Source: Phenylobacterium sp. (GTDB lineage: Bacteria; Pseudomonadota; Alphaproteobacteria; Caulobacterales; Caulobacteraceae). From it: DNA of 64,000 bases. Below the pieces are notes generated by a model, which ran no database searches, was not told the DNA's origin, and saw only the letters and a list, made by a program, of their open reading frames with translations. Every line of letters begins with the position of its first letter. Within the stretch, counting starts at the first letter, position 1. A program made the translations under genes and the position numbers. The stretch covers positions 186,001 through 250,000 of the forward strand of contig JADBYZ010000001.1 of the NCBI GenBank assembly GCA_020402745.1, read 5' to 3'. Shown here piece by piece: positions 26,626 to 36,099 of the stretch.

Positions 26626-28170
26626 ATGGGCAAGCTGTGGTGCGGCGATCGCGAGACGACGGCCGAGGCGATCCGGGAGCGCGCCCTGAGGGCCGCCTCC
26701 GGGCTGGAGAGCCTGGGGGTGCGCGAGGGGGACGCGGTCGCCTTCTGCCTGAGGAACGAATTCGCCTTCTTCGAGGTCGGCCAGGCGGCGGGCATCCTCG
26801 GCGCCTTTCCCGTCGCCGTGAACTGGCACTGCACCCTGGATGAGGCGGACTATGTCCTGAAGGACTGCGGGGCCCGGGTGCTGGTCATCCACGCCGACCT
26901 GCTGGCCAGCCTCCGCCCGGCGGTCCCGGAAGGTGTGCAGGTCATCGGCGTCCGAACGCCGACGGAAATCGCGGCCGCCTACGGGCTTGCGCCGGGGGAC
27001 TGTGAGGTCGCCCCGGGGGACATCGAATGGGGATCCTGGCTCGAAGGCTTTGCGCCTTGGTCTGGAGAAGCACGCCGGGCGCCCAGCGTGATCATCTACA
27101 CCTCAGGCACGACCGGCCGGCCCAAGGGGGTCAAGCGTGGGGTGGCGAGCGATGAGCAGGCCCAGGCCTCGACGGCCATGCTGCTGCGCTCCTACGGCTA
27201 TGCGGACTGGATGGACCGTCCGCAGGAGATCGTCACCGCCGTAGTGGGCCCGATCTACCACTCCGCCCCGAACGCCCATTCGAACGTCTCGGTGAACATC
27301 GGCGCCAATGTCGCCGTCATGCCGAGGTTCGATCCCGAGGCCCTGCTCGCCCTGATCCAGGAGAAGCGGATCACCCACCTGAACATGGCGCCCATCATGT
27401 TCAACCGACTCGTGAAGCTGCCGCAGGCCGTACGGGATCGCTACGATCTGTCATCCCTGCTTTTCGTGGTCCACGCCGCAGCTCCGGTCTCACCTCCCGT
27501 GAAGCGCGAGATGATCGAATGGTGGGGGCCTGTGATCAACGAGTACTACGGCTCGACCGAGATGGGGAACGTCACCTTCTGCACCTCGGAGGAATGGCTG
27601 GCCCATCCGGGGACCGTGGGAAAGCCCATGCCCAACGCCATTGTCCGCGTGGTCGATGCGGACGGAAACGACTGCGCCGTGGGCGTGCCCGGCGAGGTGC
27701 TGGGCCGCAACATCGGCTCGGTGGATTTCACCTACCACGGGGACGAGGCCAAGCGCCGTCGGGCGGAGAAGTTCGGCCTGATCTCGCCGGGGGACATTGG
27801 CTATTTCGACGCCGACGGCTTCCTGCACCTCTGCGACCGCAGCTCCGACATGGTCATCAGCGGCGGGGTGAACATCTACCCGGCCGAAATCGAGGCCATC
27901 CTCCTGAAGATGCCCGGCGTGGCGGACTGCGCCGTGTTCGGCATCCCGGACGAGGAGTATGGCGAGGCCCTCTGCGCCGTGGTCCAGCCCCAGGAGGGCC
28001 AGGACATCGACCCGCAGGACGTGAAGCTCTGGATCCGCAGGCAGCTGGCCAGCTTCAAGGTCCCGCGGGAGGTGCAGTTCAGCGCCGCCCTGCCCCGCGA
28101 GGACTCCGGCAAGATCTTCAAGCGCAAGCTGCGCGAGCCCTGGTGGGAGGGACGCGAGCGGCGGATCTGA
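26626..28170 (+). CDS. Acyl-CoA synthetase (AMP-forming, ANL superfamily)
   Basis: A 514-residue enzyme that activates a carboxylic acid to its CoA thioester through an acyl-adenylate. SVIIYTSGTTGRPKGVKRG is the ATP loop (motif A3), INEYYGSTEMGNVTF is A5, and GDIGYFDADGFLHLCDRSSD with MVISGGVNIYPAEIE are A7/A8. PREDSGKIFKRKLREPWW carries the catalytic A10 Lys. GGGAGGAG precedes the ATG. The acid cannot be told; fatty, bile or aromatic acids are possible. The convergent alkylsulfatase gene ends four bases after it. Confidence 0.9.
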   Translation: MGKLWCGDRETTAEAIRERALRAASGLESLGVREGDAVAFCLRNEFAFFEVGQAAGILGAFPVAVNWHCTLDEADYVLKDCGARVLVIHADLLASLRPAVPEGVQVIGVRTPTEIAAAYGLAPGDCEVAPGDIEWGSWLEGFAPWSGEARRAPSVIIYTSGTTGRPKGVKRGVASDEQAQASTAMLLRSYGYADWMDRPQEIVTAVVGPIYHSAPNAHSNVSVNIGANVAVMPRFDPEALLALIQEKRITHLNMAPIMFNRLVKLPQAVRDRYDLSSLLFVVHAAAPVSPPVKREMIEWWGPVINEYYGSTEMGNVTFCTSEEWLAHPGTVGKPMPNAIVRVVDADGNDCAVGVPGEVLGRNIGSVDFTYHGDEAKRRRAEKFGLISPGDIGYFDADGFLHLCDRSSDMVISGGVNIYPAEIEAILLKMPGVADCAVFGIPDEEYGEALCAVVQPQEGQDIDPQDVKLWIRRQLASFKVPREVQFSAALPREDSGKIFKRKLREPWWEGRERRI

Positions 28171-28173
28171 GGA

Positions 28174-30030
28174 TCAGGGCGTCACGATCCCGAACCAGAG
28201 GTCGAACCGGTCGAGCACGGACAGCAGGGCCTGCAGGGCCGCCTCGCCGGGCTGCCCCACCGCGATGTCCTTCAGCTCGGCGGCGCCGAGGACCAGGTCG
28301 ATGAGTTGGTCCCGGGTAAGGGCGACTTGTGGCGCGCCCTCTCCCTCGCGGTGATGCAGGACGGCGTTCTCGATACGTAGGGTGAAGGTCCCCTCCCCGT
28401 CCGGGAAGACGAGGGTGAGGTCCAGCTCCATCTCGCCGGCCGCCTCGCCGTTCAGCCGCACCGAGAGGCTGTCCAGCAGGCTCTCGGCGGGCAGGTTGCG
28501 AAGCTGGTTGCCCGCCGCCTGGCGAGGCGTCTCCGATGCGGGGATCGGGGTCCGGAGTTCCTGCGCCCCGGTCAGGTAGAAGTCCCGCCAGGGCCCGGAC
28601 TCCGACTGGTAGCCCATCTGCTCCAACAGGTCGGCCTGCAGGTTGCGGGCCTCGGCGTTGGCGGGGTCGGCGAAAACCAGGTGGTTCAGCACCTGGGCGG
28701 CCCAGCGATAATCGCCCTCCGCTTGCGCCCGGCGGGCCTCGGCCAGTACCGCCCCTGCCCCGCCCATCGCCTGGACATAACGGCGCCCCGCCTCCGCCGG
28801 CGGATGGGGGTTAAGGTTAGCCGGATTGCCGTCGAACCAGCCGAGGTAGCGCTGGTAGACCGCCTTGGCGTTGTGGCTGACGGTTCCGTAGAAGCCGCGG
28901 GTGTACCACTCCGAGGCCAGGGTCGGCGGCAGGCGCAGGACCTCGGCGATCTCCAGGGCGTTCAGGCCATGGTTGGCCAGCCGCAGGGTCTGGTCATGGA
29001 TGAACTTGTAGAGGTCGCGCTGCTTGCGCAGGAAGACGTCGATCTGCGGCCCGCCCCAGCGCGGCCAGTGGTGGCTGGCGAACATCACGTCGGTGTCGGT
29101 CCCGAACAGGTCGCGGGCCTCGTCGATGTAACGGCTCCAGGATTTGGAATCCCGCACCTGCGCGCCCCTCGGAGTGTAGATGTTGTGCAGGTGACAGGTG
29201 CAGTTCTCGGCCATGCATAGGGCGCGGAACTTCGGGAAGAAGAAGTTCATCTCGGCCGGCGCCTCGGCGTCGGGCGTCACCTGGAAGACGATCTCCACCC
29301 CGTCCACGACGAGGCGCTCGCCCGTCCGGGAGATGGAGACCGTGGGCGGGACCAGGGCGACCTTGCCGCCGGACACGCCCTTGCCCAGGCCGGAGTCCAC
29401 ATGGCCGCGGGGATCCTTCGGCAACAGGGCGCCGTACATGTAGGTCGCGCGGCGGCTCATGGCGTTGCCGGCCAGGACGTTCTCGCTGACGGCCTCCTTG
29501 AGGAATCCCTCCGGCGCGATGATCGGCAGGCCCGCGGCGATTTCCTCGGGCGAGACGACCCCCAGGATGCCGCCGTAATGGTCGACATGGCTGTGGGTGT
29601 AGATCACCGCCGTGACCGGCCGGTCGCCCTTGTGGACGCGCATCAGTTCCAGGGCTGTCCGGGCCGGTTGGGCCGAGGTCAGGGGGTCGACGACGATGTA
29701 GCCCCGCTCGCCCTCGATGAAGGTCACCGTCGAGATATCGAACCCGCGCACCTGGTAGACCCCGGGGGTCACCTCATAGAGACCATGGCGCGAGTTCAGC
29801 TGGGCCTGTCGCCAGAGGCCGGGGTGGACGGTGGGCGCAGGCTCTCCCTGCAGGAAGGCGTAGGGCTTGAGGCTCCAGGCCCCCGGAATGTCGGCGTCCG
29901 GGATTGTGGCGATGAAGCCCCGGTCGGCCAGGCGGAAATCCTCGCCGTCGTCGGGCGGAAGGCTGGCCCCGGCGGCCTCGAGGGCGGCGCGGGTGGCGGC
30001 GCTGGCGTCCTTGCGCTCGGTGTCGGTCAT
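28174..30030 (-). CDS. Alkylsulfatase-like metallo-beta-lactamase-fold hydrolase
   Basis: A 618-residue enzyme of the SdsA1/alkyl-aryl sulfatase family, which hydrolyses primary or secondary alkyl sulfates with two zinc ions. THSHVDHYGG (HxHxDH) is the metal site, and ENCTCHLHNIYTPRGAQVRD with MFASHHWPRWG supply further ligands. A helical dimerisation domain (SRRATYMYG and YQRYLGWFDGNPANLNP) and a C-terminal SCP2-like lipid-binding domain follow in the usual order. No signal peptide is seen, so it appears cytosolic, unlike secreted SdsA1. AGGAGG six bases upstream fixes the ATG at 30030. It is divergent from the Rieske oxygenase gene. Confidence 0.88.
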   Translation of the reverse strand: MTDTERKDASAATRAALEAAGASLPPDDGEDFRLADRGFIATIPDADIPGAWSLKPYAFLQGEPAPTVHPGLWRQAQLNSRHGLYEVTPGVYQVRGFDISTVTFIEGERGYIVVDPLTSAQPARTALELMRVHKGDRPVTAVIYTHSHVDHYGGILGVVSPEEIAAGLPIIAPEGFLKEAVSENVLAGNAMSRRATYMYGALLPKDPRGHVDSGLGKGVSGGKVALVPPTVSISRTGERLVVDGVEIVFQVTPDAEAPAEMNFFFPKFRALCMAENCTCHLHNIYTPRGAQVRDSKSWSRYIDEARDLFGTDTDVMFASHHWPRWGGPQIDVFLRKQRDLYKFIHDQTLRLANHGLNALEIAEVLRLPPTLASEWYTRGFYGTVSHNAKAVYQRYLGWFDGNPANLNPHPPAEAGRRYVQAMGGAGAVLAEARRAQAEGDYRWAAQVLNHLVFADPANAEARNLQADLLEQMGYQSESGPWRDFYLTGAQELRTPIPASETPRQAAGNQLRNLPAESLLDSLSVRLNGEAAGEMELDLTLVFPDGEGTFTLRIENAVLHHREGEGAPQVALTRDQLIDLVLGAAELKDIAVGQPGEAALQALLSVLDRFDLWFGIVTP

Positions 30031-30115
30031 GGGCGTCCTCCTGGATCGCCAATTAGCCCCCGGATCGCCCAAGACCAAGCCTCATCACCCATGCGTAACC
30101 GGGCTGCAGAAATGT

Positions 30116-30178
30116 GTGCCGGGGGTTCTTGAAAGGCCCAGACGATAGACCAGTTCCATTCTTAGAACCGGCGGGCAC
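30116..30178. promoter_or_regulatory. Long imperfect inverted repeat between sulfatase and oxygenase genes
   Basis: Arms GTGCCGGGGGTTCT (30116-30129) and AGAACCGGCGGGCAC (30164-30178) pair imperfectly, with GGTTCT/AGAACC and GTGCC/GGCAC perfect, across 34 bases. It lies in the 194-base divergent promoter region and may be a shared operator. Confidence 0.35.
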
Positions 30179-30224
30179 GAGGACGCTTCGCTCCCATGGA
30201 GGAAATCCGAATGGTGGAAGAGGC

Positions 30225-31301
30225 ATGACATCCCGGCCCGTTATCGAGGCCTACAGGACAGTCAGCGAGGATCCGGCGAGGGCCATGGCCCTGCCCGGCG
30301 TTGCCTACACCGATCCCTCGGTTCTCGAGGCGGAGCGCGAGAGGGTGCTTCGGGCGGGCTGGCTTCCGGTGGCCCGTCTGGACCAGTTGGTCAACCCGGG
30401 GGACTATGCCTGCACCGATGTGGCCGGCGCGCCCGTAGTCGCCCTGCGCGACGGGGCCGGAACACTCAGGGTCCTTTCGGCTATCTGTCGGCACCGGGGC
30501 ATGCCCGTCGTCTCCGGCGAGGGACGGACCGATGTCCTGACCTGTCCCTACCATCTCTGGCGCTACGGACTTGACGGGGCGCTCCTGTCCGCGCCGGCGA
30601 TGCGGGGTTCGGAGGTCTTCAATCCCAAGGACCGCCGTCTTCCTGAATTGCGTTCGGAGGCCTGGGGCGGGTGGCTCTGGGTCAACGCCGATGGCGGGGC
30701 GGGTCCCCTGTCGGAGCAGCTCCTCACCTTATCTGACCGCCTGGCGCCCCTGGCCCCTGAGACGATGACAACGGTCGGCGTGATCGAGATGGAGTCGCCC
30801 TGGAACTGGAAGGTGATGGTCGAGAACTTCCTGGAGTCCTACCACCACATCGGTCCTCACGCCCGCTCGCTCCAGTTGACACACCCGGGGCTGGGAACCT
30901 TCGAGGGCGAAGGGAGCGACGCCTTCACCGTCCTCGAGAATCCTCCGGCCGACCCCCATGGCCATGGATTCGTGGTCGCTTGCGTCTTTCCCATCGGACT
31001 TATGTTCTTCACCGAGGATGAAGCTCCCGTGGGGGCCTGGTACCAGATGGACCGCCTTCAGCCGGATCGCTTCCGGCTACGCATCCACCTTCTGGCGTCG
31101 CCGGCCCTGGCTGGCCTTCCCGGCTTCGCTGAGGGCTACCGGGAGCAGGTGGCGGCGGTCCACTCGGAGGACATCGCCGTCTGTGAAGGCGTACAGTCCG
31201 GCGTCTCCAGCCCGGATTATCGGCCAGGGCCTTTAAGTCCTCTGGAGCGGCCGCTGTGGCGCTTTCACCGGCACCTGGCCCGGCGGATGAGTGGCCAATG
31301 A
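30225..31301 (+). CDS. Rieske-type ring-hydroxylating oxygenase, alpha subunit
   Basis: A 358-residue non-heme iron oxygenase. The Rieske 2Fe-2S ligands are C88, H90, C107 and H110 (CRHRG and CPYHLW). The mononuclear iron site is in VENFLESYHHIGPH, with H207 and H212, completed by the acidic residue of HSEDIAVCEG near residue 325. VENFLE carries the bridging acid. No small beta subunit gene follows, so it is probably an alpha-only enzyme, as in carnitine/choline or terpenoid oxygenases, needing a reductase encoded elsewhere. The ATG at 30225 follows GGAAGAGG; the frame is open further up without family similarity. Confidence 0.88.
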   Translation: MTSRPVIEAYRTVSEDPARAMALPGVAYTDPSVLEAERERVLRAGWLPVARLDQLVNPGDYACTDVAGAPVVALRDGAGTLRVLSAICRHRGMPVVSGEGRTDVLTCPYHLWRYGLDGALLSAPAMRGSEVFNPKDRRLPELRSEAWGGWLWVNADGGAGPLSEQLLTLSDRLAPLAPETMTTVGVIEMESPWNWKVMVENFLESYHHIGPHARSLQLTHPGLGTFEGEGSDAFTVLENPPADPHGHGFVVACVFPIGLMFFTEDEAPVGAWYQMDRLQPDRFRLRIHLLASPALAGLPGFAEGYREQVAAVHSEDIAVCEGVQSGVSSPDYRPGPLSPLERPLWRFHRHLARRMSGQ

Positions 31302-31406
31302 CGGAAGCGCCCGACGGGCGGTTTTCTTTTCCGGGCCGGGGCGCCATATGGGTTGAGACGGGACGAAGGCCGGGATCGCGGCACGCCCCCTGGGAGGAGA
31401 TAAGAG

Positions 31407-33104
31407 TTGCATTATCAGGAACTGAAGACGGCCTGGGATGAACTGACCGCGCCGGGAGCCCCCTTTGAGCTGGTGGTCCAGGAGGTCCGCGGCACCCCCT
31501 TGAAGGTGTTCAAGAACGCCCCGCCAAATGTCCGCGCCATCTGGCTCTCCACAGCCGCCTTCGCGGACCGCACCTATCTCGTCTTCGAGAACGAGAGGAT
31601 CACCTACGCCGAAGCCCACATCCTCGTGGCGAGCATCGCCAACTGGCTGCACGCGCACGGCGTCAAGCGCGGGGACCGCGTCGCCATCGCCATGCGCAAC
31701 TTTCCCGAGTGGATGTTGATCTACTGGGCCTGCGTTTCCGTGGGCGTGACCGTCGTCGGCATGAACGCCTGGTGGACGGCCGAGGAAATGTCATACGGCT
31801 TCAAGGACGCCCAGCCGAAAGTCGCCTTTGTCGATCCTGAGCGGATGGCGCGCATCGCCGAGAGGCCCGAGATGGTCGAGGGTATCAGCCTCGTCGCCGT
31901 CCGTGCGCCGGCGACGGCGGGCTATGTCGCCTGGTCCGACGTCATCGCCACGGGTGGGACCATGCCCGTCGCCGAGATCGACCCGGATGACGACGCCTGC
32001 ATCTTCTACACCTCGGGCACGACGGGCTTCCCGAAGGGCGCCCAGCTGACCCACCGGGGCTGCGTGGCCAACCTCTTCAACATGATGTTCTCCGGCCAGG
32101 CCCAGGCCCTGGCCACCCAGCGCGCCACCGGCGTGGCGCCGGACCCCAATGCTCCGGTCCCAGTCCCCATCGCCCTCCTCACCACCCCCCTGTTCCACGT
32201 CACGGCCAACAACTGTGGCGCCTACGCGACGACCGCAGCGGGCGGGACCATTGTGCTGATGTACAAGTGGGACGCCGGCGAGGCCCTGCGGATCATCGAG
32301 GCCGAGAAGGTCACCTCCATGAGCGGCGTGCCCACCATGGCGAGGGAGGTCCTGACCCATCCCGATTTCGCCAGCCGCGATACTTCCAGTCTCCTGAGCC
32401 TTGGCGGCGGCGGGGCCCAGGTGCCGCCGGACCTGGTCCACAAGATCGACGCCCAGGTGAAGACCGCCCGGCCGAACACCGGCTACGGCATGACTGAGAC
32501 CTGCGGCATCATCACCGCCATCGCGGCCGACTTCTTCGTCGATCGCCCGGACAGCGCCGGGCCGGCCATGCCCGCCTTTGAAGCGCGCTGCGTAGATGAC
32601 GAGGGCGATACCGTTCCGCTCGGCCAGGTGGGCGAGCTCTGGGTGCGCGGCTCGCCGGTCATCAAGGGCTATATCAACCGCCCTGAGGCCACCGCAGAGA
32701 CCATCACGGACGGCTGGCTGCATACCGGCGACATCGCCCGCATGGACGAGGACGGCTTCATCTACATCGTCGACCGCAAGAAGGACATGGTGCTCCGCGG
32801 CGGCGAGAACATCTACTGCGCCGAGGTGGAGGCCAACCTCTACCGTCATCCGGCCGTCGCCGAATGTTCGGTCTTCGGAGTCCCAGACGAACGACTGGGC
32901 GAGGAGGTCGGGGTCGCCATCGTGCTTCGGCCTGGTCACTCGGCCACGCCCGACGAGCTCCGCGAGCACTGCGCTTCCATCGCCGCCAAGCACAAGACAC
33001 CGCGGTACATCTGGATCCGTGAGGAGGCCCTGCCCCGGAACGCCAGCGGCAAGTTCCTCAAGCGCGAGCTGAGGGATACCTTGCGGCTGGAGGATGCCGG
33101 CTAG
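31407..33104 (+). CDS. Long-chain-type acyl-CoA ligase (ANL superfamily)
   Basis: A 565-residue AMP-forming ligase. CIFYTSGTTGFPKGAQLTHR is the ATP loop, NTGYGMTETCG is A5, WLHTGDIARMDEDGFIYIVD with RKKDMVLRGGENIYCAEVE are A7/A8, and LPRNASGKFLKREL holds the catalytic Lys. Length and motif spelling fit the FadD/DitJ-like group. The start is the TTG at 31407: GGGAGGAGA ends six bases upstream and no better ATG exists nearby. The next gene (M61 peptidase) overlaps its last 11 bases. The substrate is probably a fatty or terpenoid acid; inferred from the surrounding oxygenase and CaiB-type genes. Confidence 0.9.
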   Translation: MHYQELKTAWDELTAPGAPFELVVQEVRGTPLKVFKNAPPNVRAIWLSTAAFADRTYLVFENERITYAEAHILVASIANWLHAHGVKRGDRVAIAMRNFPEWMLIYWACVSVGVTVVGMNAWWTAEEMSYGFKDAQPKVAFVDPERMARIAERPEMVEGISLVAVRAPATAGYVAWSDVIATGGTMPVAEIDPDDDACIFYTSGTTGFPKGAQLTHRGCVANLFNMMFSGQAQALATQRATGVAPDPNAPVPVPIALLTTPLFHVTANNCGAYATTAAGGTIVLMYKWDAGEALRIIEAEKVTSMSGVPTMAREVLTHPDFASRDTSSLLSLGGGGAQVPPDLVHKIDAQVKTARPNTGYGMTETCGIITAIAADFFVDRPDSAGPAMPAFEARCVDDEGDTVPLGQVGELWVRGSPVIKGYINRPEATAETITDGWLHTGDIARMDEDGFIYIVDRKKDMVLRGGENIYCAEVEANLYRHPAVAECSVFGVPDERLGEEVGVAIVLRPGHSATPDELREHCASIAAKHKTPRYIWIREEALPRNASGKFLKRELRDTLRLEDAG

Positions 33105-35049
33105 CCGCATGAGCTGGCGCATCCCTGGCCTTGCGGCGACCGTCGCCCTGATCCTGGGCGTGGGCGCCGCCATCGCGGCGCCGGGGCAGCGCTCCCTGCC
33201 CCAGCCTGAGCCCCTGCCCCCGCCCATCGTCGCCCCCCGCGACGTCGCCTATCCGGGAACCCTCAGGCTGCAGGTGGACGCCACGGACCTGGAGCGCCGG
33301 ATCTTCCGGGTTCGCCAGAGCATTCCCCTGGCCGGAACCGGACCGATCACCCTGCTCTATCCCCAGTGGTTGCCGGGGCGACACCGGCCGTTCGCCCCGG
33401 TGGAGCACCTCACCGGCCTGACCATCACATCGGAAGGCCGCAGGGTTCCCTGGCGACGCGACGCTGTCGAGATCGCAGCCTTTCACGTCGATCCACCCCC
33501 CGGCGCCCGCTCGCTGGAGCTGGAGTTCCAGTTCGTTTCGGCCCTCGCCAGCGGCCAGGGGCGTACGGTCATGACCCCGGCCATGATGAACGTCCAGTGG
33601 AATAGCGTCGCCCTCTATCCCGCAGGCTGGTTCACGCGGCGGATACCCATCGAGGCCAGCATCCGTTTGCCGGCGGGCTGGGGGTATGGGGTTGCGCTGG
33701 ACACCGCATCGAACCGGGACAACCTCGTCACCTTCAAGCCTGTGAGTTTCGAGACGCTGGTCGACTCCCCCATGTTCGCCGGGCGCTGGTTCAAGCGGGT
33801 GGACCTGGATCCCGGCGGGCGGTCGCCCGTGGTCCTCAACATGGTCGCAGACGAACCCGCCAGCCTGGAGATGACTCCTGAGCAGTTGCAGGCCCACCGG
33901 AACCTGGTGGTTCAGGCCGACCGGCTCTTCGGCGCCCGTCATTTCGACCGCTATGACTTCCTGCTCGCCCTGACCAGCGAACTGGGAGGCATCGGGCTGG
34001 AGCACCATCGCTCAAGCGAGAACTCGGTGTCCCCCGGCTATTTCACGGCCTGGGACCGGACCGCTCCCGAGCGCGACCTGCTGCCCCATGAGTATGTCCA
34101 CTCCTGGAACGGCAAGTACCGCCGTCCCGCCGAGCTCTGGACCCCCACCTTCAATACGCCCATGCGCGGCAGCCTGCTCTGGGTCTATGAGGGGCAGACC
34201 CAGTACTGGGGCTATGTGCTCGCCGCCCGTTCCGGGCTGATCAGCCGGCAGGACGCCCTCGACGCCCTGGCCATGACCGCTGCAGCCTACCAGAACCGGA
34301 TCGGGCGGACTTGGCGGCCCCTGGCGGACACCACCCTGGATCCAGTGATCGCCAATCGGCGCCCGCTTCCGTGGGTCAGCTGGCAGCGCAGCGAGGACTA
34401 TTACTCAGAGGGACAGCTGATCTGGCTCGAGGTGGACACCCTCCTGCGCGAGAAGAGCGGGGGAAGGACGTCTCTGGATGACTTCGCCCGGGCCTTCTTC
34501 GGGATGAACGATGGCGACTGGGGCGTCCTGACCTATCGCGACGACGATGTGGCCCAGACGCTGAACCAACTCCTGCCCATGGACTGGGCGGGCTACCTTC
34601 GGGCCCGCGTAGAAGAGGTTGCTGTCCGCCCACCCCTCGAAGGGCTTGAGCGCGGCGGATGGAGGCTGACCTACTCAGAGACGCCGACCGCCTTCTTCAC
34701 CGCCGATGAGGCCGACCGACGGATCACCGACCTGACCTATTCGCTTGGCCTGATCGTGAACCGGGACGGGGACCTGACAAGCGTCCTGTGGGACGGCCCC
34801 GCCTTTCGGGCGGGGCTGGCCACTGGCAACCGGCTTGTGGCGATCAATGGACGGGCCTGGTCGGCAGACCTCCTGCGCACGGCCGTGACGGAGGCCAAGA
34901 CCACAGGGAAGGTCGACCTCCTCCTGCGCTCGGGGGATCGTTTCCGGACCGTTTCGGTCCCCTGGACCGGCGGCCTGCGCTATCCGCGCCTTGAACGGGT
35001 TGCGGGAACGCCGGACCGTCTTGGGGAAATCTTCGCGCCCCGTCCATGA
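33094..35049 (+). CDS. M61-family metallopeptidase with PDZ domain, exported
   Basis: A 651-residue peptidase of the glycyl aminopeptidase type. A signal peptide (LAATVALILGVGAAIAAP) is followed by a beta-rich N-terminal domain. The zinc site HEYVHSWNGK starts at residue 332, and the third ligand Glu366 lies in WVYEGQTQYWG, the family's HExxH...E arrangement. A PDZ-like domain (SLGLIVNRDGDLTSVLWDGPA) and GNRLVAINGRAW end the protein. It is periplasmic or envelope-bound. The ATG at 33109 (MSWRIPG) is an alternative start that would avoid overlap with the ligase gene. It overlaps the TusA-like gene by four bases. Confidence 0.9.
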   Translation: MPASRMSWRIPGLAATVALILGVGAAIAAPGQRSLPQPEPLPPPIVAPRDVAYPGTLRLQVDATDLERRIFRVRQSIPLAGTGPITLLYPQWLPGRHRPFAPVEHLTGLTITSEGRRVPWRRDAVEIAAFHVDPPPGARSLELEFQFVSALASGQGRTVMTPAMMNVQWNSVALYPAGWFTRRIPIEASIRLPAGWGYGVALDTASNRDNLVTFKPVSFETLVDSPMFAGRWFKRVDLDPGGRSPVVLNMVADEPASLEMTPEQLQAHRNLVVQADRLFGARHFDRYDFLLALTSELGGIGLEHHRSSENSVSPGYFTAWDRTAPERDLLPHEYVHSWNGKYRRPAELWTPTFNTPMRGSLLWVYEGQTQYWGYVLAARSGLISRQDALDALAMTAAAYQNRIGRTWRPLADTTLDPVIANRRPLPWVSWQRSEDYYSEGQLIWLEVDTLLREKSGGRTSLDDFARAFFGMNDGDWGVLTYRDDDVAQTLNQLLPMDWAGYLRARVEEVAVRPPLEGLERGGWRLTYSETPTAFFTADEADRRITDLTYSLGLIVNRDGDLTSVLWDGPAFRAGLATGNRLVAINGRAWSADLLRTAVTEAKTTGKVDLLLRSGDRFRTVSVPWTGGLRYPRLERVAGTPDRLGEIFAPRP

Positions 35050-35285
35050 CTGGCGCAGACGAGGATCTTCTATTGGACGCCCGGGGGCACCATTGCCCGG
35101 TCCCGACCCTCAGGCTGCGCCGGGCCCTCGAGGGCGCAGGAGGCCGGGTGGTTCGTCTGCTTGCGGACGATCCGATGGCTCGGATCGATGTGCCGCACTT
35201 CGTTCAGGAGGCCGGCGCCGAGCTGGTCGAGTCTACCGAGTCCGGCGGGGTCCTGACCTTCCGGGTGCGACGCCCTCAGGCTTGA
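35046..35285 (+). CDS. TusA/SirA-like sulfur-carrier protein
   Basis: A 79-residue cytosolic protein with the TusA motif ARGHHCPVPTLRLRRAL, where the Cys of CPxP carries persulfide sulfur in relays for tRNA thiolation or cofactor synthesis. The beta-alpha-beta-alpha-beta-beta fold pattern fits. The start overlaps the M61 gene stop (ATGA). The C terminus overlaps the convergent YihY gene by ten bases. The specific relay is not determined. Confidence 0.85.
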   Translation: MTGADEDLLLDARGHHCPVPTLRLRRALEGAGGRVVRLLADDPMARIDVPHFVQEAGAELVESTESGGVLTFRVRRPQA

Positions 35286-36094
35286 CCCCTGGTGACCTTC
35301 AGGCGCTGCTCCATCTCTGTAGCGAGCGCACCGCCGAAGAACACCGCCTGGACCGACCAGGACAGCCAGATCAGCAGGATCACCACCGCGGTGACGGAGC
35401 CGTAGGCGGCGCCCAGTCCCTGGCTGGCGTTGACATAAGCCGCAGCTCCCCAGCTCGCCAGGAGCGTCAGTCCGGACGCGCACACGGCCCCTGCGGCGGA
35501 GGCCTGCCAGAGGACCGGTCGGCTCGACATGGCGAAGCGATAAATGAGGGTGAGGGACAGGATGAGACCGCCCCCTGCAGCCAGCCATTGCGCGCCCTCG
35601 CTCCCGACCTCCAGTCCGAGCGTCCTTGCGGCGAACTGTAGGGCGAGAAAGGCGACGGATAGGGCGGGCAGAAGCACGAAGGCCGCCGCCAGCGCGCCAA
35701 GCGCGAGAAGGTTGAACCGGACCAGACCCGAGGGTGCGTCGTCGCCGTGCACGAAGGACAGCCCTGCAATCAGGGCCTTGAACCCCCGGTGTGCAGCGTA
35801 GATCGCCACAAGCAGGGCCATGCCGCTCTGGGCGGAAAGGGCCTGAACGGGCGCATGGGCCAGCCGTTGAAGCTCGCCCGCCAATAGAGCCCGTGCGCCA
35901 GAAGGCATCAGGGCGGCGAGGCCCTGAGCCTGGTCCGCCGCAGCCTCCGGCGTCGACACCATGCCGTACAGACCGACAAGGAGCATGAGCCCGGGGAAGG
36001 TGGCGAGCATGACGAAGAAGGACACGCCGCCGACGAACAGCATCATGTCACGGCCCCAGAGCCGCCTGAGGCTCCGCCAGAAGACGCCGAGCAA
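35276..36094 (-). CDS. YihY/virulence factor BrkB family membrane protein
   Basis: A 272-residue inner-membrane protein with six predicted helices. The family core FVGGVSFFVMLATFPGLMLL and the C-terminal GAAYGSVTAVVILLIWLSWS with GGALATEME are typical. The family's function is not settled. The start is taken as a TTG five bases after the CaiB gene stop; a downstream ATG (MMLFVGG) is possible. It probably forms a unit with the CoA-transferase gene upstream. Confidence 0.85.
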   Translation of the reverse strand: MLGVFWRSLRRLWGRDMMLFVGGVSFFVMLATFPGLMLLVGLYGMVSTPEAAADQAQGLAALMPSGARALLAGELQRLAHAPVQALSAQSGMALLVAIYAAHRGFKALIAGLSFVHGDDAPSGLVRFNLLALGALAAAFVLLPALSVAFLALQFAARTLGLEVGSEGAQWLAAGGGLILSLTLIYRFAMSSRPVLWQASAAGAVCASGLTLLASWGAAAYVNASQGLGAAYGSVTAVVILLIWLSWSVQAVFFGGALATEMEQRLKVTRGQA

Positions 36095-36099
36095 CGCCT

